DNA of 64,000 nt from Urechis unicinctus (lineage: Eukaryota; Annelida; Polychaeta; Xenopneusta; Urechidae), in contig CM067356.1 of NCBI GenBank assembly GCA_034190875.2, forward strand, positions 51,627,263 to 51,691,262, given 5' to 3'. This document shows positions 48,410 to 59,429 of the stretch, in pieces. The position numbers were made by a program, and so were the translations under genes. The number at the start of each line of letters is the position of its first letter. Position 1 is the stretch's first letter. The notes beneath the pieces are model-generated. The model did not search any database. It was not told the DNA's origin and saw nothing but the letters and a program-made list of their open reading frames with translations.

Positions 48410-48745
48410 CACCACGCCAACACCACATCAACATCAACATCAACACAACATCAACATCTCGTCAACACAACATCAACACAACATCAACATCACGTAAATA
48501 AAACATCAACATCATATCAACATCACGTCAATAGCACGCCAACACAACATCACGTCAACTCCACGACAACACCACCTCCACATAACACCACCACAACAAA
48601 GCATCAACATCCAATCAACACCACCTTCACATCTTGTCAGCATCACGTCAAAACCACGACAACACAACATCAACATCACGTCAGCACCACGACAACACCA
48701 CCTCCACATCATGTCAACATCATGTCAACATTTCGTCAGTATCAC
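48410..48745. repeat. ACATCAACATC-type degenerate tandem repeat
   Basis: Short units of CAACATCAACATCACGTCAA and CCACGACAACACCACCTCC repeated irregularly over about 330 bases. The low-complexity Thr/His/Gln and Met/Leu frames across it are by-products. Confidence 0.88.
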
Positions 48746-48771
48746 ATAAACAGCTAAGCAGCACCATGGCA

Positions 48772-48981
<210 letters not shown>

Positions 48982-49269
48982 GCTCGGGTAGAGTGCTGTG
49001 CGCGTCCATCCAACCTCTGGACGTCCACCCTTCGCCCGCCACATGTCACCACGGCCGCCTCCATCTTACCCTGCCGATTAAACAACAATATGTTGTCAAT
49101 CTAAAGCTGTAAGAGGTTTGGTTCGCTTCACATAAGCTCTGATTGGTTAAGGCTGTCTTTAATCAGGTAACTGTCAAAAATAACGTGGCAAATACTGACG
49201 AAGTACATATCGGCGATTGTACGTCAGCGTCCTTGTGTCCGGTTTTGGTCATGTGCTGACCTTTTCAAC

Positions 49270-49580
49270 CATCCCTCACCACCCCTTTCAATCCACCTAT
49301 TACCACTCCTTTCTATCCATCCTTTACCACCCCTTTCCATCCATCATTTATCACCCCTTTCCATCCATCCTTTACCACCTCTCCATCCATCCTATACCAC
49401 CCCTTCCATCAATCCCTTACCACCCCTTTCCACCTTTTCTACCACCCGTTCCCACCTATCCCTTACCACTCCTTTCCATCCATCCCTTACCACCCCTTTC
49501 CATCCATCCTTCACCACCCGTTTCCACCCATCTCTTACCACCCCTTTCCATCCGCCCTACCACCCCTTTCCATCTTAAGG
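49270..49580. repeat. CCATCCATCCTTTACCACCCC minisatellite, block 1
   Basis: About twelve units of 24-28 bases of the form TTTACCACCCCTTTCCATCC with length variation. Confidence 0.92.
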
Positions 49581-49947
49581 ATAAAGTTGCTTGCAATATA
49601 AACAAAAAAGACAGTGCCAGCCATGAGTTCACCTCAAACGTTATCTCAGGATTTCAAACATATCTAAGAAGCACAACTTACAGGTTTATCAAGAGAATAA
49701 AACTATCAAAAACTAGTAAATCCAATATTTAAATGAATTTTACACTGTTCGCTCTTGTGCTATTTTAACACATCGGTACCGAATTAAAAATGTGACATAA
49801 TGACCAAAATTGTATATACATGCTTTATATACTATTGGCCAGGTGAATGAAATAAGCCATTCTTCTTATTGTTATTCAAAGTATAGTTATAATTATTATT
49901 TAATAAACTAGTCACCACTGTACTCAGGATGAGCTTGTGGGACTTGT

Positions 49948-50073
49948 TTACCACCCCCCTTCCATTCATCCTTTCCACCTGTTTCCATCCATCCTTTGCC
50001 AACCCTTTCCATCCATCCTTTACCACACCTTTCCACCCATCCTTTACCACCCGTTTCCATCCATCCCTTACCG
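49948..50073. repeat. CCATCCATCCTTTACCACCCC minisatellite, block 2
   Basis: Five more units of the same repeat as 49270-49580, separated from block 1 by about 370 bases of AT-rich unique sequence. Confidence 0.9.
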
Positions 50074-50189
50074 CTCTTTATTCAGCATAAATTTGTGAGG
50101 CTTTTTATTACTGTACCTGTTAAATCTCTGTATGCAGCATAAAGCTGCTTGACTTAGCTTTAATATGACAGTTGCCTCTCTGTGTTCAG

Positions 50190-50274
50190 CTCAGGTGTGA
50201 CGCCAACGCCTTTTCTCCAATGGCCATTTCAAAACATTGCTGGAATCAAACAAACGCCAATTGATGCAGTACAG
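50190..50274 (+). CDS. Isolated carbonic-anhydrase-like exon
   Basis: Between a good acceptor (CTCTCTGTGTTCAG) and a strong donor (CAG|GTAAGG), only one frame is open. It reads SGVTPTPFLQWPFQNIAGIK then QTPIDAVQ. The pattern W...F.IAG..Q.PID resembles the early conserved block of alpha-carbonic anhydrases (W..........QSPIDI), with Ser replaced by Thr. No other exon of such a gene was found within a few kilobases. It may be a remnant of a paralogue of the gene at 11559, an exon of a larger undetected gene, or chance. It lies inside the inverted repeat 47538/51486. Confidence 0.35.
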
Positions 50275-50627
50275 GTAAGGACTGTCCTTTTGTAATTGAT
50301 TACTATAGAGTAATTAGCAATATTACATTTTGTGACAGAAAGATAGTATTTTCCAAAGAATATTCCTTTAAATAGTGGGATGATTTTTAAGAACTCTCCC
50401 TCCACTTTTATACCATGTCATTGTTTTGATGAATGACAAACTGGTGTAAACCTTATCGTTCGTTATAGAACAAGTCTAGACTTAATATTTAACAATTTTC
50501 TCCGTTCTATGCTGTGGTACATTTATCAACTTATCAGTGTGAATTTCTGTATCAAGATCATTTACGCACAGTGCGTTGGATCAGTACAGCGGCACACACT
50601 CCATATGAAGGAGCAGTAAACACTGCT

Positions 50628-50673
50628 TTGTTTTGCTATGCTTTTTGGCCAACAAAATAGCATAGCAAAACAA
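50628..50673. repeat. Perfect 15-bp hairpin
   Basis: TTGTTTTGCTATGCT at 50628-50642 and its exact reverse complement at 50659-50673, with a 16-base spacer. Function unknown. Confidence 0.85.
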
Positions 50674-51372
50674 GGATACCCGTGTCATCAGCATCTAATG
50701 TTTCTCTGTAAGCAGAAGCAACTACCCAAGTTTGAACAACTACACAGTCCACATGTCCTCTGATTCTCTGTTAAATCGACCAAGTAACTTGGCCTTCACA
50801 AGCGCATCACTGGCAATGCACACTGATTTGAATCTGCGAATACACCCCTGGGGTAAGCCGCGTTCTCTTTCCTGTCCGTACCAGCGCCCTTCCACTGCTG
50901 TGGAAAGTGTTAGCTCCTTGATCGATTTTCCTTGACTTACGTTTAGCATAAGGAACATAATCCCATGATAAATCTCGAAATGAATCTTACATGAATTTCT
51001 ATAAGCCTTTAAATATATTCGTTAATGAGCCCCCACCAGTCTTAGCAGTCAGTGGTTGTATGACGTCATACTGTGTCTATGGCTGTAACAGGTGCAGATA
51101 TGCATTGCATCAGGCAGGTAGAGACGGAGGGTGTGGAGGGAGTTCGTCGATGGCTTATACGATGGTTTATATTATTTTCATGAATTTCGTTGCACCTAGA
51201 AAAATGGGATTCATTCAACTGTCATCCCTTACACCAAGGAACCCTAATATTACTGTGCTGATGGTATACATTTAATTTGTGGTGACGTGCAGTTATATAG
51301 TTAAGTAGCCTCACTGACAGACAGTAATATTAGGGCATTGTTACCGTTATATCATAAACGGTGAAAAATTGG

Positions 51373-51486
51373 AATCTCATTTTCTTGGTGTGCAGGAGAA
51401 ATTGTTTGCTTTCACAACTTCCGCTTGCCCCATGGACGACGTGATTACACGACAACAGAGAGCGGTGAGCGCCATCTGGAGGGTGG
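51373..51486. repeat. Right arm of a long-range inverted repeat
   Basis: Inverted copy of 47538-47632. It starts AATCTCATTTTCTTGGTGTG and ends CCATCTGGAGGGTGG. An open frame after TGTGCAG at 51395 runs to TAG at about 51489. Both arms share the bases before that AG as well, so the similarity is not limited to an exon. Confidence 0.85.
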
Positions 51487-52276
51487 AGTAGCAGTTATGA
51501 TAAGTTATGGCACATATCCTTAAACATACGAAGCACTGTAAATTCCATTACTATAGTGCCGAGATATAATAAAATTCCGCCCACATCAAAGATTGTGATA
51601 CTATACCGAGGCGATTTCAAAAGCCTCATGAGGGTTTAGCGGCCTATTGTGCACTCCTCGCCCATGAAGTTTTTGGAGTTATCTCAGACAATGTCAATGC
51701 CACCAAAGAGGTATGTGTATATTTCGTTGAAGAAGCAATGCAAGAGGTAGGGCTCTTGTTACATAAGGGGATATTGTAGAGAAAGTTGGAATGGAATGTC
51801 TTTTGTTACAGAAAATGAAATGTACATGGGGATGGGTTTTTTCGTCCCGTCAGTCATAACTGTTGACATTGTCATCAAAGCACATCGCTGAAACAAATTA
51901 CAGTAATGATCCCATGTAATTGTCAATGTATTGTAATGCTTCATGGATGATCAGATGATCACAAAATTCACGAGTTTACATGCGTACACAGACTGACACT
52001 ACACACACAAAAACATTATTTGCAGCGAGATAATGTAATATTTTGCAAGTAATTAGAGAGTAGAAAAAGTTATGCTTGTTTAGGCCAAAAATTGCTTAGA
52101 CCGAACCAAAGGCAAATTTAAATGAATGATAAAGAAGATGACGATAACGTTGGTGTATGTGATCACGAAGACTCGTTGATAAAAAGGTTTTCGTTTATCA
52201 ATTACACCTACATTTAACCGCGGACAGTGTGTGTGGTCAAACCTGCAAAGAGGGGGAACATAAATGTTATGCCCAG

Positions 52277-52683
52277 ATGGAAGGAGCGCTATCAAACAGG
52301 TTAAGCAACTGGATCTCCATGACGACTCCCCAGGCATCGAACTTCTCTACCTAGTGGACTGTGTTACTGTCATTCTTGTTCTGACGTCAGTTTGCGAAGA
52401 CTTCGATGATTACCGGCAGAAATTGGATAAGATTGCCTCCTGTCTGAGGCCCAGTGGTTAATTGCTGCTTGTCATTGTCCTTAACTGCGACCACTACTAC
52501 GTTAATGAGAAGAAATACCATTGCATTAAGCTGAATATGAATTTTGTTCTCAGCAGCTTGTCAGATGCGGGTTTCAGAGAAGTCCGTTTTGTGGAATATC
52601 CTGTTCCAAGTGGACGTCACGTGACAATAATACAAACCCTCGTGTTTCTGTCAGCTGTCTACTGCCCTACTGATGGCCAATAA
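52277..52683 (+). pseudogene. NNMT/INMT/PNMT-type methyltransferase, last-exon pseudogene
   Basis: The family comprises SAM-dependent small-molecule N-methyltransferases of the cytosol (nicotinamide, indolethylamine or phenylethanolamine as substrate). After a possible acceptor (ATGCCCAG at 52269-52276) the frame resembles the C-terminal third of the family: AIKQVKQLDLHD, YLVDCVTVILVLTSVCEDFD, DYRQKLDKIASCLRPSG, then YYVNEKKYHCIKL and LSDAGFREVRFVEYPV. TAA at 52459-52461 falls directly after PSG, where the family continues with a hydrophobic strand. The frame then resumes unchanged for 73 codons. The N-terminal exons with the SAM-binding motifs were not found. A single nonsense change in an isolated exon indicates a pseudogene; a sequencing error is possible. 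Confidence 0.7.
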
Positions 52684-53164
52684 GAACCCTGTATAAAATA
52701 GAGAGGTAAACAGCATTTTACATCATCTCTAAATAACTCACTTGCATACATAGTTTCAAACGTACACGCACAAATACGTCATACAGACACACACTCACAC
52801 ACTTAAAACACACACACACACACTTGTCAGCCAATAAAGGTTAAGCAGCATACATACTCCTGCACTCATGTATGATTGAAGCGAATCCGGATTTCGAAAG
52901 TGCAGTTCCAGAATATCGAGAACTTTGTATTACTTAAGAATTCCATATCATGGTAAAAACAAATTTCATCCTTGTGAATAGTCCTACAGGACGACGAATG
53001 GAGTGAAGAAAGACCCAACTGGGTCATGAGGCATGGCCAACTTTCTGAATTAACCTTAATACGATTATTGTCAGTATCGTTGTCGACTAAACTGTTGCCT
53101 GTTATTTATACCACCCTCCCTGAAATTGTTGGGGAGTTGGGGATGGATACCATTCATTAGTTTA

Positions 53165-53520
53165 ATATACCTTGCCTCATGAAGGCCTTATTTCGTACCT
53201 GACAATTGTGGTTACCATAGAGGAACAAGTGGAACTCTAACAAATTTATTCAGATGTTTTTGTATGGTAATATTGTGTGATTAGTCTGCATTGAAGAGAT
53301 CACTGTTTTGAATATATAATTTAACAATAAATGATTTACTGTAATGCACCTGTTTGTTGATAATGAGATATATCACTGTCAATGAGTATGCATGCTAGTA
53401 TTCTGGGCGGGGTTAGTACTATTAGAAACTGGGGTTAATTTGGGCATGCCTTATCTGACTATTGGTAAATATTATTGCTTCTTTTTGTGGTTTTGTTTGA
53501 CTATGCATATTCCAGCATAT
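53165..53520 (+). repeat. Third low-copy repeat, copy 2
   Basis: Diverged direct copy of 42430-42880, about 10.7 kb away. Confidence 0.7.
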
Positions 53521-53858
53521 TATATAAGACACTGGACCTTTTCTAGTACACCTGTACTTTTTTTAGCCTTCAATTATTTTCAGTTCACAGTCCTTACAAA
53601 GTGTTGTGCAGTTTTTATTAACAGATCACTAGTCATAACCAACGATGTACATAATGGATATATTCTAAAAAGCTGAGATACAGCAATCATTTTCCCACTT
53701 AACTTCAAACGGTGTAATTGGCTAATTCTCAACTGACGTTGTAGGAGACGTCTTAGACAGCATGCACCTCGATTGCTGTTGGTGTTATTTCAATGAAAGC
53801 CGTTTGCCAACCCATGCCGTGTACGGCGTTCACCTCGAGTGAGGGTGTACTAGCCCCA

Positions 53859-54338
53859 TCACTGTACAGGTATTATCCTTTCTTTTACAGCTGATGCGAA
53901 TTCATCATGCAGCCGCTGTATCAGTCTCGCGCGGTAGTAAGGGCCACGGTAATGACCGTTTGACCCGTCACCATCAGGTATACCTGGTGATTCCTCAAAC
54001 AAGGTCATGTCCGCCAAAAAGTCCTGTGAATATTCCGTTGAAGACAAGCTGGACAATACGGAGATCATATCCTAGTGAAGTGTGTCTAAGCTTATTCGAT
54101 TGGAAAATTGCTTGATCTCCCCAATTACCTAGATATATAGTTCAATAAATTAAGAAGGGTCTTTGAATAACTTTTTTCTGTCTCTGTGTCAGACGTTCAT
54201 TGATATTACTAAGTATGAATTGAACAGTTGCGCCCAATAGAATAACAGCGAATGTAGGGATTACCTCTCTCTATGGCCGGACATCAGATCTCCATTCCTG
54301 CCCTTGTCCTCGCTCGTCAGTGAGCTCTGAGAATCCAT
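53859..54338 (-). CDS. Small two-exon protein gene of unknown family (87 aa)
   Basis: On the minus strand, exon 1 is 54338-54265 (ATG, 24 codons plus 2 bases, donor AG|GTAATC). Exon 2 is 54048-53859 (acceptor TTGTCCAG, then one base completing a serine codon, stop TGA). The joined frame is open and in phase, 264 bases in all. The product is soluble, with no signal peptide or membrane segment: MDSQSSLTSEDKGRNGDLMS, then LSSTEYSQDFLADMTLFEES, GIPDGDGSNGHYRGPYYRAR and the helical-looking end LIQRLHDEFASAVKERIIPV. I do not recognise a family. The composition looks coding, not repeat-like. It could be the 3' part of a larger gene or a pseudogene piece. The acceptor choice rests on phase, since an alternative AG upstream gives a stop. 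Confidence 0.45.
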
Positions 54339-54339
54339 C

Positions 54340-55250
54340 GTATAGGATTGGCGGATTTGCTTATCAACTAAATATTTGTTAAACCCTGATGTAATTACAA
54401 ACACCGTCTGCTTCCTTGCTGGAGTGGAAGAAACAATCCTGAGTAGGTCACTTTATTTTCCTCGCCTCACTGGTTGGATGAGCTAGACTGGTATTATTTG
54501 TTCCGTTCTCGGGAATTTCTCATCAGCTCGTCTTGGTCGCCTTTCTAAGGCAGTCTGCTTGTTATTGTACCCACTTGAGCCATCAAGAATCCTGCACGAA
54601 ACTTACCATAATCTCCGTCACTCTGAAGTGAAGTCCAACCACGTGACATGGTGTGATGGCAGGATCTCAGTATATCATGCTAAAAATGGTACCTGATCAC
54701 ACAATCTCAACAATGGTAAGCTAGTTTTTATAGAGATATATTCTAAGAACGCGCGCTTTGAACATCTCCTTTGTAAGCCTTAACAATTGTATAACGCGTA
54801 AAAAAGAAAGATTTAATACTTGTCTATATAATGACGTAGGTATGAGGCAACTATAATACGCATGTAGCTAGTGTAAATATGATAGTGTGTACATAATCGC
54901 TTATCCACACGGGACCTTTTCTAAAGTTTTAATCCATGATAATTCAGTCTGAACGACAGCAATCAAAGAGGTCAAAAGGACAAAAAACATTCGATACCGT
55001 GTTAAGTTGTGTTAATATTTAACTATTAATGACGAGATGGTTTATTGCTGTTCAAAGTCTTCACCAGAAACAATATGGAGAGGTTAAGAGCATTCGATGC
55101 GACTTTATTGCATAAGTACACCAGTCTACCATGTGTATTGGTCAAAACAGAATTTTGTTTGTCGTAATTCATTTCACAGCAAGATTTATGTCATGATTTT
55201 CTCTGTATTCTACCCAAAGAGCCGCTGGCTAGTCCACTACGGTGTCTCAA
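54340..55250. other. Intergenic sequence, nothing recognised
   Basis: No coding signal or repeat can be supported between the small minus-strand gene and the GAT array. Confidence 0.5.
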
Positions 55251-55257
55251 AGTGCGA

Positions 55258-55383
<126 letters not shown>

Positions 55384-56032
55384 CTAATAATGATGACGAC
55401 AATGTTAACAGAGAAGATCATGGAAACAAATTGAATGCTACATAAGATTATGATGTTCACCATAATGATGATGATGATGATGATCAGTATGACGAACATG
55501 ACGGGGCCGATGTTGATAATGCTCGCAAAATGATTAGTATATGATCATCATCGTCAGCATCATCATCTTCATGATGTTGATTACTATTAAGAAGATCATG
55601 ATCACAAATGAAAACCTGATGCGACGATTGTGACAATGGTGACGACGATCATGATGATGATGAGGATCTGGGGTGGGTGTTAATCAGTACGCTCGGTATA
55701 GTTATGAAGATGGTTGCTTTGTGTGGCTAATCTTTCAATGGCATAAGTCAATATTGCAGTAGTTCAAATTTAAAGTGCCTGTCGCATAAAAAATCATGTC
55801 ATTTTTTTCGCTTTTGGATCGAAATTCGACTTAAAAGAAACGACGAGCTCATGAATAATCAATCGCCTTCAGGTGACATCAGACCCGGCAATGTTTTGCT
55901 TGCGACGCGCAATCTGCGCTGCGATTCTCGCATATGGCTGCTGGCAGTTTTGCTATTTCATCACTTCTGTGGAGCGACGAAGAGAAATGCGATGGCACAG
56001 ATAAATATTTTTTTTAGAGATTCGAACTAGAA

Positions 56033-57032
56033 ATGAGCGATTCAGACGTCTCTGATGAAGCGAATACAGTCGCCGGTGATGCCACTGCTTCGTCTGGGGG
56101 TCTTACTCACCGGGGTAATCCTGCGGCTGCAGAACAAAGATTGGTAACCTATGTCTAATCGTATTTATGCACACGTTCATCGTATATGTGTTGGTGTATA
56201 ACGCCAGAAGTTAATCCATAATTTTTACAAACAAAGTATGTATACTCCTGAACATATTTTCCATTTAAATGATAAGTTCCAACATATCACGTATATTGAC
56301 TATTGGGTTTGGTGGGAGCCTGGTGAACACCAAAGCCACAGAACTTTATTTATTGACCGAAGTTACGTGAATATTTGAATAAATCTCAAATCATGTCAAC
56401 ACAAAGCAAATAGTATTCAAAAGAGTTTTGCAGCAAATAATTCTCCCATGCCAGAAAGCAGACATGATATATAAAAACATTTGTTGTCTGATCAAGTGAC
56501 TGCAAGGATTCGTGTTTACAAAGTTGTACCATGTTAGTGTAAAAGCTCCTGGACACAAATTGCTAATAAAAATAAAGAGGCACTTGAGAATATAAAGCAG
56601 GCCTTATCAAAGGCTTATTAATAGATTCTTTGCTAGAACATATAGGGGAGAGCACGTACAGCCGCTGTTTTCTTGTAGGAATACCAGTCAGTCCATAAAT
56701 AAGGACATAAATGAAAGTATAACTTGACTTAAGAAAATGAAGGTTATGGTATTATTTTCATGGCCAGTGTTACACCTGAGTTTCAATGGAAGTACACAGC
56801 TAAGATATATTTGCCATACAATATACCATCACTAATGACATACATAAATATCCTCATCACTGCATCATGTTACAGGTGTCTATGTAGCTACTGTCAACCA
56901 ATGGCAGAGGTGGAAGATTATGTATGCTGTGTGGAGAATTCTCGAGTCATTAGCTCCCTAGAGCACAGCTTCATTCAAATTTGTTGCATAACCTACCATC
57001 CTGCGTTCAGATCAATCGCTGTGAACACTTGA
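56033..57032 (+). pseudogene. P2X7 C-terminal-like zinc-domain (P2RX7_C) gene, apparently broken
   Basis: The P2RX7_C domain is a Cys/His zinc-binding module known from the P2X7 receptor tail and from many stand-alone proteins in aquatic invertebrates. Exon 1 (56033-56143) opens MSDSDVSDEANTVAGDATAS and ends at TTG|GTAACC. Exon 2 starts at 56876 after TGTTACAG. The splice joins TG to G and makes W, giving KDW followed by CLCSYCQPMAEVEDYVCC, then CCITYHPAFRSIAVN. This matches the family layout WC.C..C.PM....CC......C.T.HP.F. However, the MSDSD frame and the KDW frame differ by one register, and TGA at 57030-57032 stands where the family has the tryptophan of its N.W.LQ segment (TLQVQY follows). 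Two lesions suggest a pseudogene. Alternatively, a missed small exon explains the frame change. Confidence 0.6.
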
Positions 57033-57902
57033 ACCTTGCAAGTGCAATATTTGTCCTAAATACAACAACACCGGCAGATGTCAGATAATGATGTACAATG
57101 GTGAAGGAAATTTTTGTTATTATTTATATTAACACATACATCTGTACAAAGGCTTACAGTCATTATTAACAATCTCATTATACTTATTGAAACCTGTGTG
57201 ACAAATAAATCTTTTGGGCATGGATAATTCAATATTGTTATTTTACAGGTGTTACAGGTATACAGCATACCGACAATTTGTTCCATGGTGCTAGGGACAC
57301 CTGGGCAGAAGATAAGAGTTCCTTTACCAGCCTGTGCTGTTGCAATAATGAATAAAATATGATGCTCAAGCCTGGTTCCAGCCATTTCTTCCTAGCATGT
57401 GCCTGCACTGGTGCTGTCAGGGTCAAATATTGGATGGGCTTTCATCAATTGGCTGCAGTTATCCATTGAGTCATAAGGATGCGCAGAATGTCTTCAGTAC
57501 CAAGAGATTGTTTAGGCTCAGCTATCTAACTAGCATTGAACATCCAGTGACCTATATACTTTTCAACCATATCCTTGTCATAGCTAGACATATGTGCTTG
57601 CAAAATCTGTATATCAATGAAGAAACTAATTATATCAGTGAAATGGATACAATTTATGCACAAAACAATCAAACACCTTGGGTCTATTCAATATCATATG
57701 CATAACAATTTTTCAGTGGCCACAAACACTTCTTGCCTTTGTTGAATGCATCTGCTAAATCAATCTTCTGAATTATCTTATCTTTATAGATCCATGAATT
57801 TGCTGCATGGTTGAAATGTATTGTATCCTCTTAACAAGACGAGGGCCTATTTAATTAATAATAATCGATTCTCACTCTCTGCTTCTCTCTCTTGATATAG
57901 GC

Positions 57903-58131
57903 AGGTCTGCCTTTTCTTGGGCTTTTAGGGAGGGGATCACTTGTCTCACCATCCTGCCTAGTTTGCCTGACAGCAGAGGTATTCGCAAAAAGATCACGTA
58001 TAAGCATCTGGCTTCAAAACCAAATTACAACGTGGTAGACTATCCAACCAAGCTCTTCTCTCAGTTTCGGTGCCTACTCCAAACATCCCTTGGTTTAATG
58101 GCTGCCATTGCGATTCGTGGAGCGCGCTAAT
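57903..58131 (+). other. Open frame after a splice-like AG, possible last exon of the P2RX7_C-like gene
   Basis: After TTGATATAG the frame RSAFSWAFREGITCLTILPS runs to TAA at 58129-58131 without an ATG near its start. The segment W...G.....ILPS....IRKK is loosely like the end of P2RX7_C domains (W...G.....IPSC...IR), but the spacing differs by one or two residues. I give it low weight. Confidence 0.25.
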
Positions 58132-58171
58132 TTGAACTGACATTTTATCAAATTAATGGCGCTATTAATCC

Positions 58172-58205
58172 TATGTGTGTGTGTGTTTGTGTTTGTGTTT
58201 GTGTG

Positions 58206-58268
<63 letters not shown>
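58172..58268. repeat. (GT)n microsatellite
   Basis: GT repeat with a few TTTG interruptions at its start. Confidence 0.97.
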
Positions 58269-58272
<4 letters not shown>

Positions 58273-58884
58273 ACCATCCATTACAAACATTGCTTTATTT
58301 GTGTTGTGCCTGCATGAGTATGGCAAAATTAAAACGAGGAGCTGTGGGGTTAAAATAATGGTCTGTCTGTCTGTCCAATATGCAGTACATATTGAGTCTG
58401 CTTAAAGTTTAATCTGCATTTCCTAAGTTACATTATTTGAATAAATATAAAGTTGTAAAATCCGTACTAAAAAGAACATTTGTGGATTCACGTGTGTTGC
58501 TTCGATCGACGAAGTCACATTGATGCTGCCATGTAACCGTCCATTTAGTTTGAGTGGGAGTCAATGTTAAAGCAGCACGTACTTCGTGGTTCAGATAACT
58601 CTTGAGGCGACGATGATACATTTCCACAGATACACAACAAGAACCATATTATAACAGTTCACGAAAGGACAATGAATTTACTTTTAATCTAGGCAAGAAA
58701 ATCGATTTATCGCTGCCTTCTTTTGTGCTTTGTCCTCATGATTTGATTGGTAGATTAAATGCCAATGTTTGGTTGAATATAACGTTGTTTGACGAAACTG
58801 GGACCACCAAACCACCTTTCGTTCTGTGAGTCCTCTGTTGATTTCAAACTTGTCTGAATGGTAATATAGATTTTTCCACTTTAA

Positions 58885-59130
58885 TTTGTATATATCTTGG
58901 AAGAGCAACGTACGACCAGAAAGCTGGTGCGTGTAGCCTAGGCTAACGTAGCATTGTGAGAGGTAGAGCGATTAATGTGCATTCATTTCCGTCGTACATT
59001 CTCTTCGTTTGCTTTGTTTAGCCACTCATATATTTTGGGACAACAATGATTCGTTAAATGGATGACGAGGAACTGACGCACAGCGTAGAAAATTGTTTGT
59101 ATGTTCATGGCAAATATCTTCTGCTATAAC
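58885..59130 (+). repeat. Low-copy repeat family, copy C, left part
   Basis: Matches 36700-36975 and 31385-31655 but is more diverged: TATATCTTGGAA-AGCAAC, then GATTAATGTG-ATT, GGGACAACAATGATTCGTTA and ATGTTCATGGCAAATAT. Confidence 0.7.
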
Positions 59131-59174
59131 TCAGGCGGTGTATTAGACTTACCTATCAAAGTATCTGACAGTAT

Positions 59175-59423
59175 CTTCAGAGGTCTATTGTGGATTGACA
59201 ACATCTTTACAGGTCTGTTGTGGATTGGCAGCATCTTTACAGGTCTATTGTGGATTGACAGCATCTTCATAGGTCTATTGTGCATTGACAGCATCTTTAC
59301 AGGTCTATTGTGGATTGACAGCATCTTCACAGGTCTATTGTGCATTGACAGCATCTTTACAGGTCTATTGTGGATTGACAGCATCTTTACAGGTCTATTG
59401 TGGATTGACAGCATCTTTACACT
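59175..59423. repeat. 30-bp tandem repeat, about eight units
   Basis: The unit begins GGTCTATTGTGGATTGACAG and ends CATCTTTACA, with few changes. As 30 is a multiple of three, every unit reads the same ten residues: GLLWIDSIFT on the plus strand and MLSIHNRPVK on the minus strand. Neither frame has upstream or downstream support as a gene. Confidence 0.95.
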
Positions 59424-59429
59424 TTATTG

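Noticed and set aside
57056-57385. Minus-strand frame with GKGTLIFCPG, faintly like a helicase motif of the POLQ/HELQ type
   Set aside because: The resemblance is one short motif, no neighbouring helicase exon was found, and no good splice sites bound it.
57870-58000. Short minus-strand frame with SPRKGRPAY resembling an AT-hook
   Set aside because: Only 50 codons, overlaps a longer plus-strand open frame, and has no other support.
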